Assembly: GCA_900547815.1 (NCBI GenBank)
Contig: URHY01000027.1
Coordinates: 1 to 25,235, forward strand
Origin: an uncultured Solobacterium sp.
GTDB taxonomy: Bacteria; Bacillota_I; Bacilli_A; Erysipelotrichales; Erysipelotrichaceae
DNA: 25,235 bases
Direction of reading: 5' to 3'
The notes under the pieces: model-generated
What the model saw: the letters and a program-made list of their open reading frames with translations, nothing else
The model's database searches: none
What the model was told of the DNA's origin: nothing
Shown: positions 7,254-16,761 of the stretch, one piece after another
Layout of the letters: each line of letters starts with the position of its first letter
How positions within the stretch are numbered: position 1 is the stretch's first letter
Translations under genes and position numbers: made by a program

Positions 7254-8418
7254 ACTTAAAAATTTCAGATTTTTTTATTCTTTCTGCCGCTTTTTGGATA
7301 TCCTCAATATCTTGAACAAGAGCTAAACGCACATATCTAGTACCATGAACGCCAAAAGCCTGGCCAGGTGTAACGACAACGCCTGTTTTTTCCATCAAAT
7401 CTTTTGTGAAGGCATATGAATCTTCATATTGATCTGGAATTCTTGCCCATGCGAACATTGTTGCAGGACTCTTATCAATATGCCATCCTACTTCATCAAA
7501 TGCTTCACATAGAGCATCTCTTCGATCTTGATAAGCCTGACAAGTTGAGTGAATGCTTGCGCCTCCATGTCTTAGTGCTTCAATGCCTGCATATTGTATA
7601 GGTAAGAAGATTCCATAATCCATATTTGATTTAAGAGTATTGTAACAATCAATCACTTCTTTATTACCAACACACACACCAAGTCTTGCACCGGCCATTC
7701 CATATGTTTTCGAGAAAGAATTCAATTCAATTCCTATTTCTTTAGCTCCTTCAAAAGATAAGAAACTCTTTCCTACTTTACCATCAAATACAAGTTCACT
7801 ATATGCATTATCGTGTAAAACTACAATATCATATTTCTTCGCAAACTGAATCAACTCTTCATAGAATGAATCTGGTGCTATAGCGCAAGTTGGATTGTTT
7901 GGATAAGATACAATCATCATCTTCGCTTTTTTCGCAATTTCTTCATCAATTTTATCCAATTGAATGACATAGTTATTCTCTTGCAACAAAGGCATATATT
8001 CAACTTTAGCCCCTGCAATTTTTGGTCCATCACTAAAGATTGGATAATATGGATCTGGAACCAATACAATATCACCTGGATCACACATTGCTAAGAATAA
8101 AGTGCTTAAAGCTTCTTGAGAACCTTGTAAACAAATCATTTCATCATTCGCAAGTTCTACGTGATAACGATTTTTATACCAATCGTGGATTGCTGATTTC
8201 ATTTCAGGTAATTCATTGATCGCATACTTATAGTTTTCTGGAACCATAATTGATTCTTGCAGTACCTTCATAATAGATGGTTCAGGCGCAATATTTGGCG
8301 ATCCAACTGAAAAATCAATTGTTTCATTACCTGTTCTTTGTGTATAATCCAGCTTCATATTTTTCAATTCTGTGAATATAGAAGATTGAAATACATCCAT
8401 TCTTTTAGCTCTTTTCAC
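7252..8418 (-). CDS. PLP-dependent class I/II aminotransferase (388 aa)
   Basis: A fold-type I aminotransferase. Visible features: the KYAINE segment (64-69), substrate/PLP residues in PNNPTC (N174), D203 and Y206 in HDNAYSEL, the PLP-binding lysine K237 in SFSKTYGMAGAR, and the C-terminal arginine in RYVRLAL. It resembles the group that includes LL-diaminopimelate aminotransferase and related enzymes; the substrate cannot be fixed from sequence. An open frame extends back to 8535, but I choose GTG 8418: it has GTGAGGTG just upstream, and a perfect promoter (-10 at 8455-8460) lies inside the longer version, which would make those extra codons untranscribed. Monocistronic, with its own promoter and terminator. 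Confidence 0.88.
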   Translation of the reverse strand: MKRAKRMDVFQSSIFTELKNMKLDYTQRTGNETIDFSVGSPNIAPEPSIMKVLQESIMVPENYKYAINELPEMKSAIHDWYKNRYHVELANDEMICLQGSQEALSTLFLAMCDPGDIVLVPDPYYPIFSDGPKIAGAKVEYMPLLQENNYVIQLDKIDEEIAKKAKMMIVSYPNNPTCAIAPDSFYEELIQFAKKYDIVVLHDNAYSELVFDGKVGKSFLSFEGAKEIGIELNSFSKTYGMAGARLGVCVGNKEVIDCYNTLKSNMDYGIFLPIQYAGIEALRHGGASIHSTCQAYQDRRDALCEAFDEVGWHIDKSPATMFAWARIPDQYEDSYAFTKDLMEKTGVVVTPGQAFGVHGTRYVRLALVQDIEDIQKAAERIKKSEIFK

Positions 8419-8454
8419 TTTAATACACCTCACTATTTTTAATTTATTGTCTTT

Positions 8455-8483
8455 ATTATAAACGTAGCAATAGAAGTTTTCAA
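8455..8483 (-). promoter_or_regulatory. Sigma-A promoter of the aminotransferase gene
   Basis: TTGAAA (8478-8483) and TATAAT (8455-8460) are separated by 17 bases on the minus strand, a consensus-quality promoter. It places transcription start near 8448, about 30 bases before the GTG start. Confidence 0.8.
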
Positions 8484-8594
8484 ATACCACAGTTATTTCT
8501 TGTATACATTTGATCATTTTAATATAACCAAGCAAGCTTGAAACATCTATTTTAAAGGATATTTAATTTTTAATAACGATTTTTTTATAACCAA

Positions 8595-8625
8595 AATAAA
8601 AAAACAGTGCCATTTCTGACACTGT
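8595..8625 (-). terminator. Terminator of rpmE
   Basis: ACAGTG (8604-8609) pairs with CACTGT (8620-8625), followed by seven T residues on the minus strand, ten bases after the rpmE stop codon. Confidence 0.8.
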
Positions 8626-8635
8626 CATTATATTA

Positions 8636-8845
8636 CTACTTCAAACCATATTTCTTGTTAAATTTCTCAATACGTCCCTGAGCAGCAGCGAAACGTTGAC
8701 GACCTGTGAAGAATGGGTGGCAGTTACTGCAAGTATCTACACGTAATTCATCACCTTTGATTGTACTACCTGTTTCGAATTCTGCACCACAAGATGTACA
8801 GATACATTTAACTTTATGATAATTAGGATGAATTCCTTGTTTCAT
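8636..8845 (-). CDS. rpmE: 50S ribosomal protein bL31, zinc-binding form (69 aa)
   Basis: Ribosomal protein L31 of the large subunit. The start [13 protein letters not shown] and the C-terminal [13 protein letters not shown] are typical. Four cysteines in two CxxC pairs (C16/C19 and C39/C42, plus C14) mark the zinc-containing C+ type, usually the form used when zinc is plentiful. The start is ATG 8845 behind AAGGAGGATACATCGAT. It has its own strong promoter (8902-8930) and terminator, as expected for a single ribosomal protein gene. Confidence 0.97.
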   Translation of the reverse strand: MKQGIHPNYHKVKCICTSCGAEFETGSTIKGDELRVDTCSNCHPFFTGRQRFAAAQGRIEKFNKKYGLK

Positions 8846-8901
8846 ATCGATGTATCCTCCTTCCGCCTTAAGTCATATCGACCCAAAGTAAGTGCTATAC
8901 A

Positions 8902-8930
8902 ATTATAGCAAGCCTTTTTTCAATTCGCAA
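8902..8930 (-). promoter_or_regulatory. Promoter of rpmE
   Basis: TTGCGA (8925-8930), a 17-base spacer and a perfect TATAAT (8902-8907) on the minus strand. The -35 starts only nine bases after the pepF stop codon, and I see no pepF terminator between, so pepF transcripts may continue into rpmE. Confidence 0.8.
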
Positions 8931-8938
8931 GCTATTTT

Positions 8939-10633
8939 TTAAAATTGTGAATCATCTGCTTTTTCAAACCATTCACGAACTAATTGTACTGTATCTTTTA
9001 AACAACCTGATTCAAAAGGAACCTTTAATCCAGCTTCCTTTACAATTTTTCTAAATGGCAATGTTCCACCAATCTTACAAATATGTTTGTAGTCTTCAAA
9101 AGCCCTTTCATCTTTCTTCTGAATACGAGCCCAGAACTGTAATGCACATACTTGAGCTAATGTGTAATCAATATAATAGAATGGATCCATGAAAATGTGA
9201 AGTTGACGCATCCACCATCCACCTTTTTCTAGAATATCAATTCCTTCATAGTTTTTATGAGGTAAATATTGTTTTTCCAATTTTCTCCAAGTAGCTAATC
9301 TTTCTTCAATAGACATTTCTGGTTTTTCATATACTTCATGTTGGAAATGATCCACTAAAACTCCATAAGGCAAGAACTTAACAGCTCCTGATAAATGATT
9401 GAAATAATATTTATCAACATCTTCTTCAAAGAAAGATTTCATCCATGGATATGTAAAGAATTCCATTGACATAGAGTGAATTTCACAAGACTCATATGTA
9501 GGCCATACACAATCGATTGGGAAAATATTTTTGCTTGAGTATACCTGGAAGGCATGACCTGCTTCATGCGTTAATACTTCTGCATCATGACTCGTGTGAT
9601 TGAAGTTTGCGAAAATAAATGGAGATTGATAATTTGGAATAAATGTACAATATCCACCAGCTGCTTTACCAGGTTTTGAATCTAGATCCAACAATTCTCT
9701 ATCTGTCATAAATTTAAAGAATTCACCTGTTTTAGGATCCAATTCCTGATACATCTTTAATGCACGTTTCACTAGTTCTGCACGATCATATTTAGGCGTT
9801 GGGTTTCCTGAAGTAAATTCAAACTTTTCATCCCAAGCATGCAAAGTATCATAGCCTAAACGTTTTTGTTGACGAGCATATAATTCATTATCTAAAGGAA
9901 CAACATCTTCTAATACTTGTTTACGATAGTTTTCAACATCTTCCTTATTATAATCAAAACGCATCATACGATAGTAACCAAGTTCAATATAGTTTTTATA
10001 TCCTAATTTCTTAGCCATACGCGTACGAACTTGTACTAATTGATCATAGACTTCACCAATTTCTTGCGCATGTTCATCATACCATCCCCAATATGCTTGC
10101 ATTGCACGTTTACGAGTATCTCTATCTTTATCATTTGTCTTTACTTCTAATGCAGCAAGAGTATATGTTTCACCATCAAACTCAATTTGTGCGCTTGCAA
10201 TGATTGCTTGATATTTAGAAGCTAATTTATTTTCTTCTTGCATTTCTGGAATGATAATTGGATCAAATGATTTTTCTTCCATTTCTCTTTGTAAGAAATA
10301 TGTTTCTGGTACTTCTTTTTTTAATTCAGAAACAAAAGTACTAGCCATAACTGCTTTATTACAATTGACGATATCTTCCTTCAACACGGGAAGCATTTCA
10401 TTTAAGAAATCATTTTCTTGTGTGTAATATTCATCTCTTGTATCCACTGTGTGACGTATATCAACAAGAGTCTGATTTGTGTTGATATATTTATTAACAT
10501 CATTTAATTCAATAAATGCATTTTTGAATTCTTCATAAGAAGCTGCATTCTGTAATTTTGAACAAATCGCCTTTAATTGTTCCTGCAAAGCTTCAATATC
10601 CATATGTTCATATTTATAATCTGTAAATTTCAT
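8939..10633 (-). CDS. M3-family oligoendopeptidase, PepF type (564 aa)
   Basis: A cytoplasmic zinc metallopeptidase that cuts oligopeptides. The HExxH zinc site is HEAGH (356-360), with a third ligand probably E384 in ESCEIHSMSMEF; the long helical N-terminal half and length of about 560-600 fit M3 oligoendopeptidases. The start is ATG 10633 behind AGGAGAAGAAT. It lies just downstream of the opp transport operon, separated by a hairpin terminator (10654-10672) and with no obvious promoter of its own. It may be expressed by read-through, which suits its role of digesting imported peptides. Peptidase and opp genes are neighbours in some lactic acid bacteria too. Confidence 0.93.
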   Translation of the reverse strand: MKFTDYKYEHMDIEALQEQLKAICSKLQNAASYEEFKNAFIELNDVNKYINTNQTLVDIRHTVDTRDEYYTQENDFLNEMLPVLKEDIVNCNKAVMASTFVSELKKEVPETYFLQREMEEKSFDPIIIPEMQEENKLASKYQAIIASAQIEFDGETYTLAALEVKTNDKDRDTRKRAMQAYWGWYDEHAQEIGEVYDQLVQVRTRMAKKLGYKNYIELGYYRMMRFDYNKEDVENYRKQVLEDVVPLDNELYARQQKRLGYDTLHAWDEKFEFTSGNPTPKYDRAELVKRALKMYQELDPKTGEFFKFMTDRELLDLDSKPGKAAGGYCTFIPNYQSPFIFANFNHTSHDAEVLTHEAGHAFQVYSSKNIFPIDCVWPTYESCEIHSMSMEFFTYPWMKSFFEEDVDKYYFNHLSGAVKFLPYGVLVDHFQHEVYEKPEMSIEERLATWRKLEKQYLPHKNYEGIDILEKGGWWMRQLHIFMDPFYYIDYTLAQVCALQFWARIQKKDERAFEDYKHICKIGGTLPFRKIVKEAGLKVPFESGCLKDTVQLVREWFEKADDSQF

Positions 10634-10644
10634 ATTCTTCTCCT

Positions 10645-10672
10645 AAAAAAATAGAGAAGCCGAAAGCTTCTC
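10645..10672 (-). terminator. Terminator between the opp operon and pepF
   Basis: GAGAAGC (10666-10672 on the minus strand) pairs with GCTTCTC (10654-10660) across TTTCG, followed by TATTTTTTT. The pepF ribosome binding site starts immediately after the T-run, so termination must be incomplete or pepF needs a promoter upstream of the hairpin. Confidence 0.8.
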
Positions 10673-10675
10673 GTA

Positions 10676-10867
10676 TTATGCAAAGATGGCATTCCAACCA
10701 AAAATTAATAGCGCTAAAATAACAATCGCACCTAATAAAATTGGCCAGAATGTACTACTAGCAGCAATTAATAAGGCTAGAAAATCCCCTTTTTCAAGAC
10801 GATCTTCTTTACCTTTTTGTTTATCTTTTTTTTCTAACATCTCACGCATTGATGGGCGCTTAGACAT
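10676..10867 (-). CDS. Small membrane protein at the end of the opp operon (63 aa)
   Basis: No named family recognised. The first 28 residues are highly charged ([20 protein letters not shown]), followed by about 34 hydrophobic residues (LALLIAASSTFWPILL, then GAIVILALLIFGWNAIF). That is one long or two short membrane helices, with the charged end in the cytoplasm. The ATG shares one base with the oppF stop (TAATG) and is preceded by GGAGGTG inside oppF, so it is translationally coupled to the transporter ATPase. That supports it being a real gene and perhaps a transporter accessory, but the latter is inference. Confidence 0.7.
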   Translation of the reverse strand: MSKRPSMREMLEKKDKQKGKEDRLEKGDFLALLIAASSTFWPILLGAIVILALLIFGWNAIFA

Positions 10868-11850
10868 TAGAATTCACCTCCAAAGTGACACTTAACGAAG
10901 TGATTTGGCTTAACCTCTTTTGTTGCTGGTTCTTGTTCACGACAAATGTCTTTCGCAAATGGGCAACGAGGGTTGAACTTACATCCCTTAGGAATGTTTA
11001 CGTTACTTGGAATTTCACCTTGAATAACTTTCATTTCTTTACGTTTTGTAGGGTCAGGTAAAGGAATTGCACCAATCAACGCTCTTGTATAAGGGTGTTG
11101 AGGGTTTGAGTAGATTTCATTCTTATCTGCAAGTTCCATCATACTACCTAAATACATTACACCTACACGATCAGAAATGTGTTTTACAACAGACAAGTCA
11201 TGTGAAATAAAGATATAAGAAATGTTCTTTTCTTCTTGCATATCTTTCATTAAGTTGATGATCTGTGACTGGATAGAAACGTCCAATGCACTTACTGGTT
11301 CATCACAAATAATGAAACTTGGATCTAATGCCAAAGAACGTGCGATACCAATACGTTGTCTTTGTCCACCTGAGAATTGGTGAGGATAACGATAGCAATA
11401 ATAACTTGGCAAACCACAACGGTCCATTAGATCTTTAACATATGCTTCTAGCTCTGGACCACGTTTGAATTTTCCGTGAGCAATCAATGGTTCTGCCAAA
11501 ATGTTAAATACAGTCATACGTGGATTCAATGAAGAATATGGATCTTGGAAAATGAACTGCATTTCTTCACGTAAAGCACGCATTTCTTTACGAGACTTTT
11601 TCGCTACATCTTCACCTTCGAAGATTACCTCTCCACTTGTTGGTTCATAAAGACGAATGATTGTACGCCCTAAAGTAGATTTACCACATCCTGATTCACC
11701 TACTAGACCTAATGTTTCACCTTCATATAAATCGAAAGTAATATCATCTACAGCCTTAACACATGGGTCGCCTTCTTTATATTTTCCTTTTTTTAGAGGG
11801 AAGTATTTTTTAAGGTTTTTAACTTCAAGAATTTTTCTTTTTTCTGCCAT
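10867..11850 (-). CDS. oppF: Oligopeptide ABC transporter ATP-binding protein OppF (327 aa)
   Basis: One of two ATPases that power peptide import. Walker [10 protein letters not shown] (51-59), Q-loop FIFQDP, signature SGGQRQR (160-166), Walker B FIICDEP (179-185) and H-loop H217 are all intact. The C-terminal Opp/Dpp domain carries a cysteine cluster ([20 protein letters not shown]), compatible with the iron-sulphur site described in related transporters. It starts two bases after the oppD stop, behind GGAGGGATAGTC, and its stop overlaps the next small gene. The N-terminal linker ([15 protein letters not shown]) is typical of the OppF/DppF side of the pair. Confidence 0.95.
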   Translation of the reverse strand: MAEKRKILEVKNLKKYFPLKKGKYKEGDPCVKAVDDITFDLYEGETLGLVGESGCGKSTLGRTIIRLYEPTSGEVIFEGEDVAKKSRKEMRALREEMQFIFQDPYSSLNPRMTVFNILAEPLIAHGKFKRGPELEAYVKDLMDRCGLPSYYCYRYPHQFSGGQRQRIGIARSLALDPSFIICDEPVSALDVSIQSQIINLMKDMQEEKNISYIFISHDLSVVKHISDRVGVMYLGSMMELADKNEIYSNPQHPYTRALIGAIPLPDPTKRKEMKVIQGEIPSNVNIPKGCKFNPRCPFAKDICREQEPATKEVKPNHFVKCHFGGEF

Positions 11851-11852
11851 GA

Positions 11853-12872
11853 CTATCCCTCCTGTTTCATTTCTTCTTCAACTTTGAAGCACCATACGTG
11901 GTGACGTGATTTAATTTTTGTATCTGTTGGTTGACCTTCTTTACAACGATCTGTTACATATGGACAACGATCTGCAAAGTAGCATCCTTTTGGTAAATAC
12001 AATGGGTTAGGTACGCTACCTTCAATTGTATTTAAACGTTTACCTTCTTCAGCAAGTGAAGGCATTGAATTCATTAATCCAATAGTATATGGGTGTTTAG
12101 GATTGCTGAATAGTTCTTCTACTGGAGCTGTTTCAACAACTTTACCTGCATACATAACGTTAACGTTATCAGCTACCTGAGCAACTACACCTAAATCATG
12201 TGTAATCAACATAATAGATGTACCTGTTTCATTCTTTAATTTGTTCATTAAAGAAAGAATCTGAGCCTGAATTGTTACATCTAGAGCTGTTGTAGGTTCA
12301 TCAGCAATCAATAATTTTGGATGACAAGATAAAGCCATCGCAATCATAACACGCTGACACATACCACCTGATAATTGGAATGGATAGTTATCAACAACTT
12401 TTTCTGGACGAGAAATACCTACTTCTGCCAACAAATCAATTGCACGTTGTTTAGCTTCTTCTTTAGAAACTTCTTCGTGCGTTAAAATGTTTTCCATAAT
12501 TTGATCCCCAACTGTAATAACTGGGTTCAAACTTGACATTGGTTCCTGGAAAATCATAGAAATTTCGTTACCACGAATATGACGAATTTGTTCATCTGTA
12601 GCTGTAGCTAAGTTCAAACCATCTTCATCACGATCTACATTTCCCATATATACGATTTTTGATCCAGGCATAATTTCTCCTGGTTCACTGACTAAGCCTA
12701 AAATAGACATGGCAGTTACGGATTTACCACAACCTGATTCACCTACGATCGCAAGTGTTTCATTTTCATACATTGTAAAGTGGTTTCCATCAACTGCTTT
12801 TGAATCACCTTTTTTTGTATGGAAGTATACACGAAGGTCTTCCACTTTAATTACTTTTTTATTTACAGACAT
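11853..12872 (-). CDS. oppD: Oligopeptide ABC transporter ATP-binding protein OppD (339 aa)
   Basis: The partner ATPase of OppF. Walker [11 protein letters not shown]-loop [12 protein letters not shown], signature SGGMCQRV, Walker B LLIADEP and the H-loop LITHDLG are intact. It has the same C-terminal cysteine cluster as OppF ([21 protein letters not shown]). The signature is slightly unusual in reading SGGMCQRV where SGGMRQRV is common. Start ATG 12872 with AAGGAGGATACACA upstream, 15 bases after oppC. Fourth gene in oppA-B-C-D-F order. Confidence 0.95.
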   Translation of the reverse strand: MSVNKKVIKVEDLRVYFHTKKGDSKAVDGNHFTMYENETLAIVGESGCGKSVTAMSILGLVSEPGEIMPGSKIVYMGNVDRDEDGLNLATATDEQIRHIRGNEISMIFQEPMSSLNPVITVGDQIMENILTHEEVSKEEAKQRAIDLLAEVGISRPEKVVDNYPFQLSGGMCQRVMIAMALSCHPKLLIADEPTTALDVTIQAQILSLMNKLKNETGTSIMLITHDLGVVAQVADNVNVMYAGKVVETAPVEELFSNPKHPYTIGLMNSMPSLAEEGKRLNTIEGSVPNPLYLPKGCYFADRCPYVTDRCKEGQPTDTKIKSRHHVWCFKVEEEMKQEG

Positions 12873-12887
12873 TGTGTATCCTCCTTA

Positions 12888-13799
12888 CTACTGTAATTCT
12901 TTAGGGTCGAATGCATCACGTAAACCTTCACCAATTAAGTTGATAGAGATTACAGTTAATAAACACATTAAACCTGCAGGGATCCATTCCCAAGGATAGT
13001 TTTGGAACACGTAAGAATCACGTGCCAAGTTCATTAAGTTACCCCAAGAAGGAGTTGGTGCCGTAACACCCATACCTAAGAATGATAAACCAGCCTCAGT
13101 CAAGATAGCACTCGCCATTTGAAGTGTAGCATTTACGATTACCAAAGAAATAACGTTTGGAAGTAAGTGTTTAAAGATTTTTGAGAAATCTGAAATACCT
13201 AAAGCTTCACAAGCTTGCATAAATTCTTGTTCACGTAAAGTTAAAATTTGTCCACGAACTAAACGAGCAAGTCCTGGCCATGATAATAAACCAATCAACA
13301 ATGATACAGTGTACATTTTTTGACTTTGTGGAACCCACAACATTGTTGCGGCAACCGCAATGATCATTGGTGTAAATGGTAATGAATAAACGATTTCAGC
13401 AAAACGCATTAATAAGTTATCCAATTTTCCACCATAATATCCAGAAATACCGCCAATTGTACATCCTAAAATTACAGTAATAACAGCAGCAATAACACCA
13501 ACCATGATTGAGATACGTCCACCTAAGAATAAACGGAATAAGCAGTCACGACCTTGTTTATCTGTACCTAACAAGTGTTCTCCTCCTGGAGCTAAGTTAG
13601 GATTTGATAAATCATAGTCATTTACGCTATATCCAAGCATTGGTGGAATAACAATAACAGCAATAACAATTAAAATAAAAATAATCAAACCTGCCATGGC
13701 AACACGGTTTTGTCTAAACTTACGCCATGCGATGGTCCAAGGACCTATAGATTCAATTTTTTCACCAGATTCTAATACTACAGCATCTTTTTTAGCCAT
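12888..13799 (-). CDS. oppC: Oligopeptide ABC transporter permease OppC (303 aa)
   Basis: Inner-membrane permease with a cytoplasmic N-terminal tail, a first membrane helix at about residues 35-55 (AGLIIFILIVIAVIVI), the extracellular NPNLAPGGEHLLGTDKQGRD segment typical of OppC/DppC, and five further helices. The ATPase-coupling EAA loop reads EALGISDFSKIFKHLLPN, and SFLGMGVTAPTPSWGN near the end is a family hallmark. It pairs with OppB to form the channel. The gene lies 13 bases after oppB. Confidence 0.95.
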   Translation of the reverse strand: MAKKDAVVLESGEKIESIGPWTIAWRKFRQNRVAMAGLIIFILIVIAVIVIPPMLGYSVNDYDLSNPNLAPGGEHLLGTDKQGRDCLFRLFLGGRISIMVGVIAAVITVILGCTIGGISGYYGGKLDNLLMRFAEIVYSLPFTPMIIAVAATMLWVPQSQKMYTVSLLIGLLSWPGLARLVRGQILTLREQEFMQACEALGISDFSKIFKHLLPNVISLVIVNATLQMASAILTEAGLSFLGMGVTAPTPSWGNLMNLARDSYVFQNYPWEWIPAGLMCLLTVISINLIGEGLRDAFDPKELQ

Positions 13800-13812
13800 C
13801 TATAGTTCCCTC

Positions 13813-14796
13813 CTATTCATCAACCTTGATACGTGGGTCAACTAATGTATAACAAATGTCAGACAATAAGTTACCTAACAACATCAACAAGGCACTAAAC
13901 ATCAAACAAGCCATAACTAAAGAGTTATCACGTTGGTTGATCGCATCAATTAATACTTTACCAATTCCTGGCCAGATAAATACAGATTCCAAAATTACGG
14001 CTCCTGAGAATAATGATGGAATGTATAATCCTAGTAATGTTACTAAAGGAATTTGAGCATTCTTAAATGCATGTTTGTAAATAACAGTCTTTTCTTTTAG
14101 ACCCTTTGAACGTGCAGTACGAACATAATCCATGTTGATGACTTCAACCATAGAGTTACGTACATAACGTGAGAATGACGCAAATGAACTAAACGCCAAT
14201 ACGATTACAGGTAAAATTGAGTGTAATGCGATATCTCCAATTTCTTGGAAAATACTTGAGTAACCAAAGCTTGAAAGCATTGTGTCACGCATTCCATTGA
14301 TTGGCATGCCTGGGATGTTCAAACCAATGAAGAAAATTAATACTAAGGCAAAGAAGAATGTTGGAACACTTATTCCTAACAATGAAAATACTGTCCAGAA
14401 GTTATCAAACACTGAACCTTTCTTTACGGCTTGCTTTATTCCAACTGGAATTGCAAAAATTAAAGCCACTATTAAAGAAACAACATTCAAATAGAATGTA
14501 TTCCATACATAGTCACCAATAATAGTTCCAACTGGTTTTTTAAGAGTAATACTTGATCCTAAATCTCCTGTACACATACGTCCAACCCAACGTACATATT
14601 GTTCAGGTAACGATTTATCCAATCCTAACAACTCACGAACGTGATCACGTTGCTCTTGTGTAACCTTTGAACCGGCTCCAAAATAAGCTGTTACCTCATC
14701 ACCTGGCATCGCCTTTACAGTACCGAAAATAACGATTGAAATGATGAAAAGGACAGGAATCATCGCTAAAATTCTTTTAAATACATACTTTAGCAT
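13813..14796 (-). CDS. oppB: Oligopeptide ABC transporter permease OppB (327 aa)
   Basis: Permease subunit with an N-terminal membrane helix (MLKYVFKRILAMIPVLFIIS), the typical LGLDKSLPEQYVRW outer segment, and five more helices. The EAA coupling loop is RTARSKGLKEKTVIYKHAFK, followed by the SGAVILESVFIWPGIG motif of OppB/DppB proteins. The start is ATG 14796 behind AAAGGATCGATAACT. It is separated from oppA by 181 bases containing a hairpin, whereas all downstream opp genes are packed within a few bases. Confidence 0.95.
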   Translation of the reverse strand: MLKYVFKRILAMIPVLFIISIVIFGTVKAMPGDEVTAYFGAGSKVTQEQRDHVRELLGLDKSLPEQYVRWVGRMCTGDLGSSITLKKPVGTIIGDYVWNTFYLNVVSLIVALIFAIPVGIKQAVKKGSVFDNFWTVFSLLGISVPTFFFALVLIFFIGLNIPGMPINGMRDTMLSSFGYSSIFQEIGDIALHSILPVIVLAFSSFASFSRYVRNSMVEVINMDYVRTARSKGLKEKTVIYKHAFKNAQIPLVTLLGLYIPSLFSGAVILESVFIWPGIGKVLIDAINQRDNSLVMACLMFSALLMLLGNLLSDICYTLVDPRIKVDE

Positions 14797-14830
14797 AGTT
14801 ATCGATCCTTTCTATCCACTAAATGCATAT

Positions 14831-14857
14831 AAGAGCAAGTCAATACGGCTTGCCCTT
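14831..14857 (-). terminator. Hairpin between oppA and oppB, possible attenuator or processing site
   Basis: AAGGGCAAG pairs with CTTGCTCTT (one mismatch, nine-base loop) on the minus strand. The bases after it (ATATGCATTT) are only moderately T-rich, so it is a weak terminator at best. A partial stop or an RNA-stabilising hairpin here would leave more oppA than oppBCDF message, as is common for binding-protein operons. The rest of the 181-base gap shows no convincing promoter. Confidence 0.4.
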
Positions 14858-14977
14858 AATTTTATAAACAATCCACGAATTTTTCATGCAGACTATTTAA
14901 CGTTGCAGCGTTTCTGTTAATGAACATTTGTCCTTTAACATCCACTATTTTAACACATCTTTGTGCAATTTTTAAAT

Positions 14978-16690
14978 TTATTTTACAGTAATAGTATCCA
15001 TTGATTGAGACCAGTTACGTAATGTTCCTGTTCCAGTCAAGTCAACTCTCTTATTGTAAAGGTTGAATTGCATACCTGAGTAAACTGGCATGTATCCTGC
15101 ATCATCAGCAGCCATCTTCATAGCTTCAACATATTCTGCTTTTGATTTTTCTGCATTTGACTCAGCACGAGCTTTTGTCAATTGGTCAACCAATGCTTGA
15201 TCATTGATACGAGAGTAGTTATTTACAGCCATGTTATTTGGATTATTTGTATATGAATCATTAGCTCCAGCATCTTGGTTATCTGTAAAGCTAGTAGCTA
15301 AGAAACACATATTCCATTCGCTATCGTGGCTTTCATCTTGAATGTTGCTTAATAATGTAGAGAAGTCAACTGTAGTTTGTTTTAAGTCAACACCTAAATC
15401 GCTCCAAGTTTTCTTAACCATAGGAATTAAAGTTTCAAGTACTGAGTTACCTTCTGACAATAAGAATTTAATTTCTAATTTTTGTCCATCTTTTTCACGG
15501 ATTCCATCAGCACCACGAACCCAACCAGCTTCATCTAATACTTGGTTTGCTTTATCCATATCAAATGCATATGTATTTAATCCATCGATTGTTTCTTCAT
15601 TACGAACAACGGCACCACAGTTTACTGATGCTGGACTCCAGTATGCAGCTGGTACATATCCACCTTTAACTTTTTTAACTTCGTCACTTGCTTTTTTATC
15701 CCATCCGAAGTAAGAATCACAGAATCCTTGACGATCTGTCGCATACATCAATGCTTGACGTACAGCTTTGTCAGCTGTAGCTCCATTGTTAGCGTTCATA
15801 GCTACGAAACCAACAGCACTACGAGAGTAGTCGTTGAATGCCAGGTTTTTATCTTGACTAGCTTCACTTACTTTATTTGTTTCAATTACATCTGGAATTA
15901 AATCAACTGTTCCTTTTTTCAATTCAGAAACTTCTGTAGTTACATCTGTTTTCTTAATAATGATTTGATCTACTTGGTATTGTCCCTTTTCAGGTTTGAA
16001 TTCTTCATTACGAACAAATGAAGCTCCACTTGCTTTATCATAGCTCTTTATTTGGTAAGCACCAGAACCACATGATTCTTCTTGGTTCTTTTCAACAACT
16101 TTTACTTTACCTTGTTTGTATTTTGAGTAGTGATCTGCACTAGTGATTCCCATTCCACCAAATTTTGCAATTGCATCGATTTGAGGTGATACTAAGTGGA
16201 ATACTACTGTGTAATCATCTGGAGTTTCAATACCAGTTAATTCTTTAGCAGCTCCGCTATTATATTCTTTATATCCTACTAGGTTTTCCAATCCACCACC
16301 ATTAGGACCAGCATAGCTTGGGTCAGCTAATGTTGCGAATGTAAATTTAACGTCTTTTGAAGTTACTTCAGTTCCATCACTGAATTTGTGTCCTTTTTCC
16401 AATTTGTAAGTTAATGTTAAACCATCTGCACTTACTTCTGGTAAATCTTTAGCCAATTCTGGCTCCAATTCGTTATCAGCATTGTACTTTAGCATTGATT
16501 CGTAGCATAAGTTTACTACATATTGATCATAAGCACTTGATGCATATTGAGGTGTAAACTGTCCTGTTAAACTTTGGTTTACAGATACTGTTAATGTTTT
16601 TGCGTTACTGCTAGATCCGCCTGAACATGCTACCAAAGTAGAAGCCATTGCTACAGATGCTAAACCAGCAACAATTCTTTGTTTATTCAT
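14978..16690 (-). CDS. oppA: Oligopeptide-binding lipoprotein OppA (570 aa)
   Basis: The membrane-anchored receptor that binds peptides outside the cell and delivers them to OppBCDF. A lipoprotein signal peptide ends in LVAC, giving a lipid-modified C22, followed by a flexible SGGSSSNA linker. The body has the solute-binding family 5 signatures: YESMLKYNADNELEPELAKD near the start, LEKGHKFSDGTEVTSKDVKF, the NNGATADKAVRQALMYATDR hinge and a domain III near the C-terminus. The length (570) suits peptide- or oligopeptide-binding members. First gene of the operon, start ATG 16690 with AGGAGGAAAGAGAA, behind a consensus promoter. Confidence 0.94.
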   Translation of the reverse strand: MNKQRIVAGLASVAMASTLVACSGGSSSNAKTLTVSVNQSLTGQFTPQYASSAYDQYVVNLCYESMLKYNADNELEPELAKDLPEVSADGLTLTYKLEKGHKFSDGTEVTSKDVKFTFATLADPSYAGPNGGGLENLVGYKEYNSGAAKELTGIETPDDYTVVFHLVSPQIDAIAKFGGMGITSADHYSKYKQGKVKVVEKNQEESCGSGAYQIKSYDKASGASFVRNEEFKPEKGQYQVDQIIIKKTDVTTEVSELKKGTVDLIPDVIETNKVSEASQDKNLAFNDYSRSAVGFVAMNANNGATADKAVRQALMYATDRQGFCDSYFGWDKKASDEVKKVKGGYVPAAYWSPASVNCGAVVRNEETIDGLNTYAFDMDKANQVLDEAGWVRGADGIREKDGQKLEIKFLLSEGNSVLETLIPMVKKTWSDLGVDLKQTTVDFSTLLSNIQDESHDSEWNMCFLATSFTDNQDAGANDSYTNNPNNMAVNNYSRINDQALVDQLTKARAESNAEKSKAEYVEAMKMAADDAGYMPVYSGMQFNLYNKRVDLTGTGTLRNWSQSMDTITVK

Positions 16691-16732
16691 TTCTCTTTCC
16701 TCCTATAGTCTGCTCACTATGTGTATGATGAA

Positions 16733-16761
16733 ATTATACTATGTTAGAAACATGTTTTCAA
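16733..16761 (-). promoter_or_regulatory. Sigma-A promoter of the opp operon
   Basis: TTGAAA (16756-16761), a 17-base spacer and TATAAT (16733-16738) on the minus strand. Transcription would begin near 16726, leaving a leader of about 35 bases before oppA. Confidence 0.8.

Noticed and set aside
8419..8535. Upstream extension of the aminotransferase reading frame
   Set aside because: A consensus promoter (-35 at 8478-8483, -10 at 8455-8460) lies inside it, and GTG 8418 has its own ribosome site, so the extension would not be on the mRNA.
15342..15713. 123-codon plus-strand open frame inside oppA
   Set aside because: Shadow of a clear oppA coding frame, with no supporting signals.
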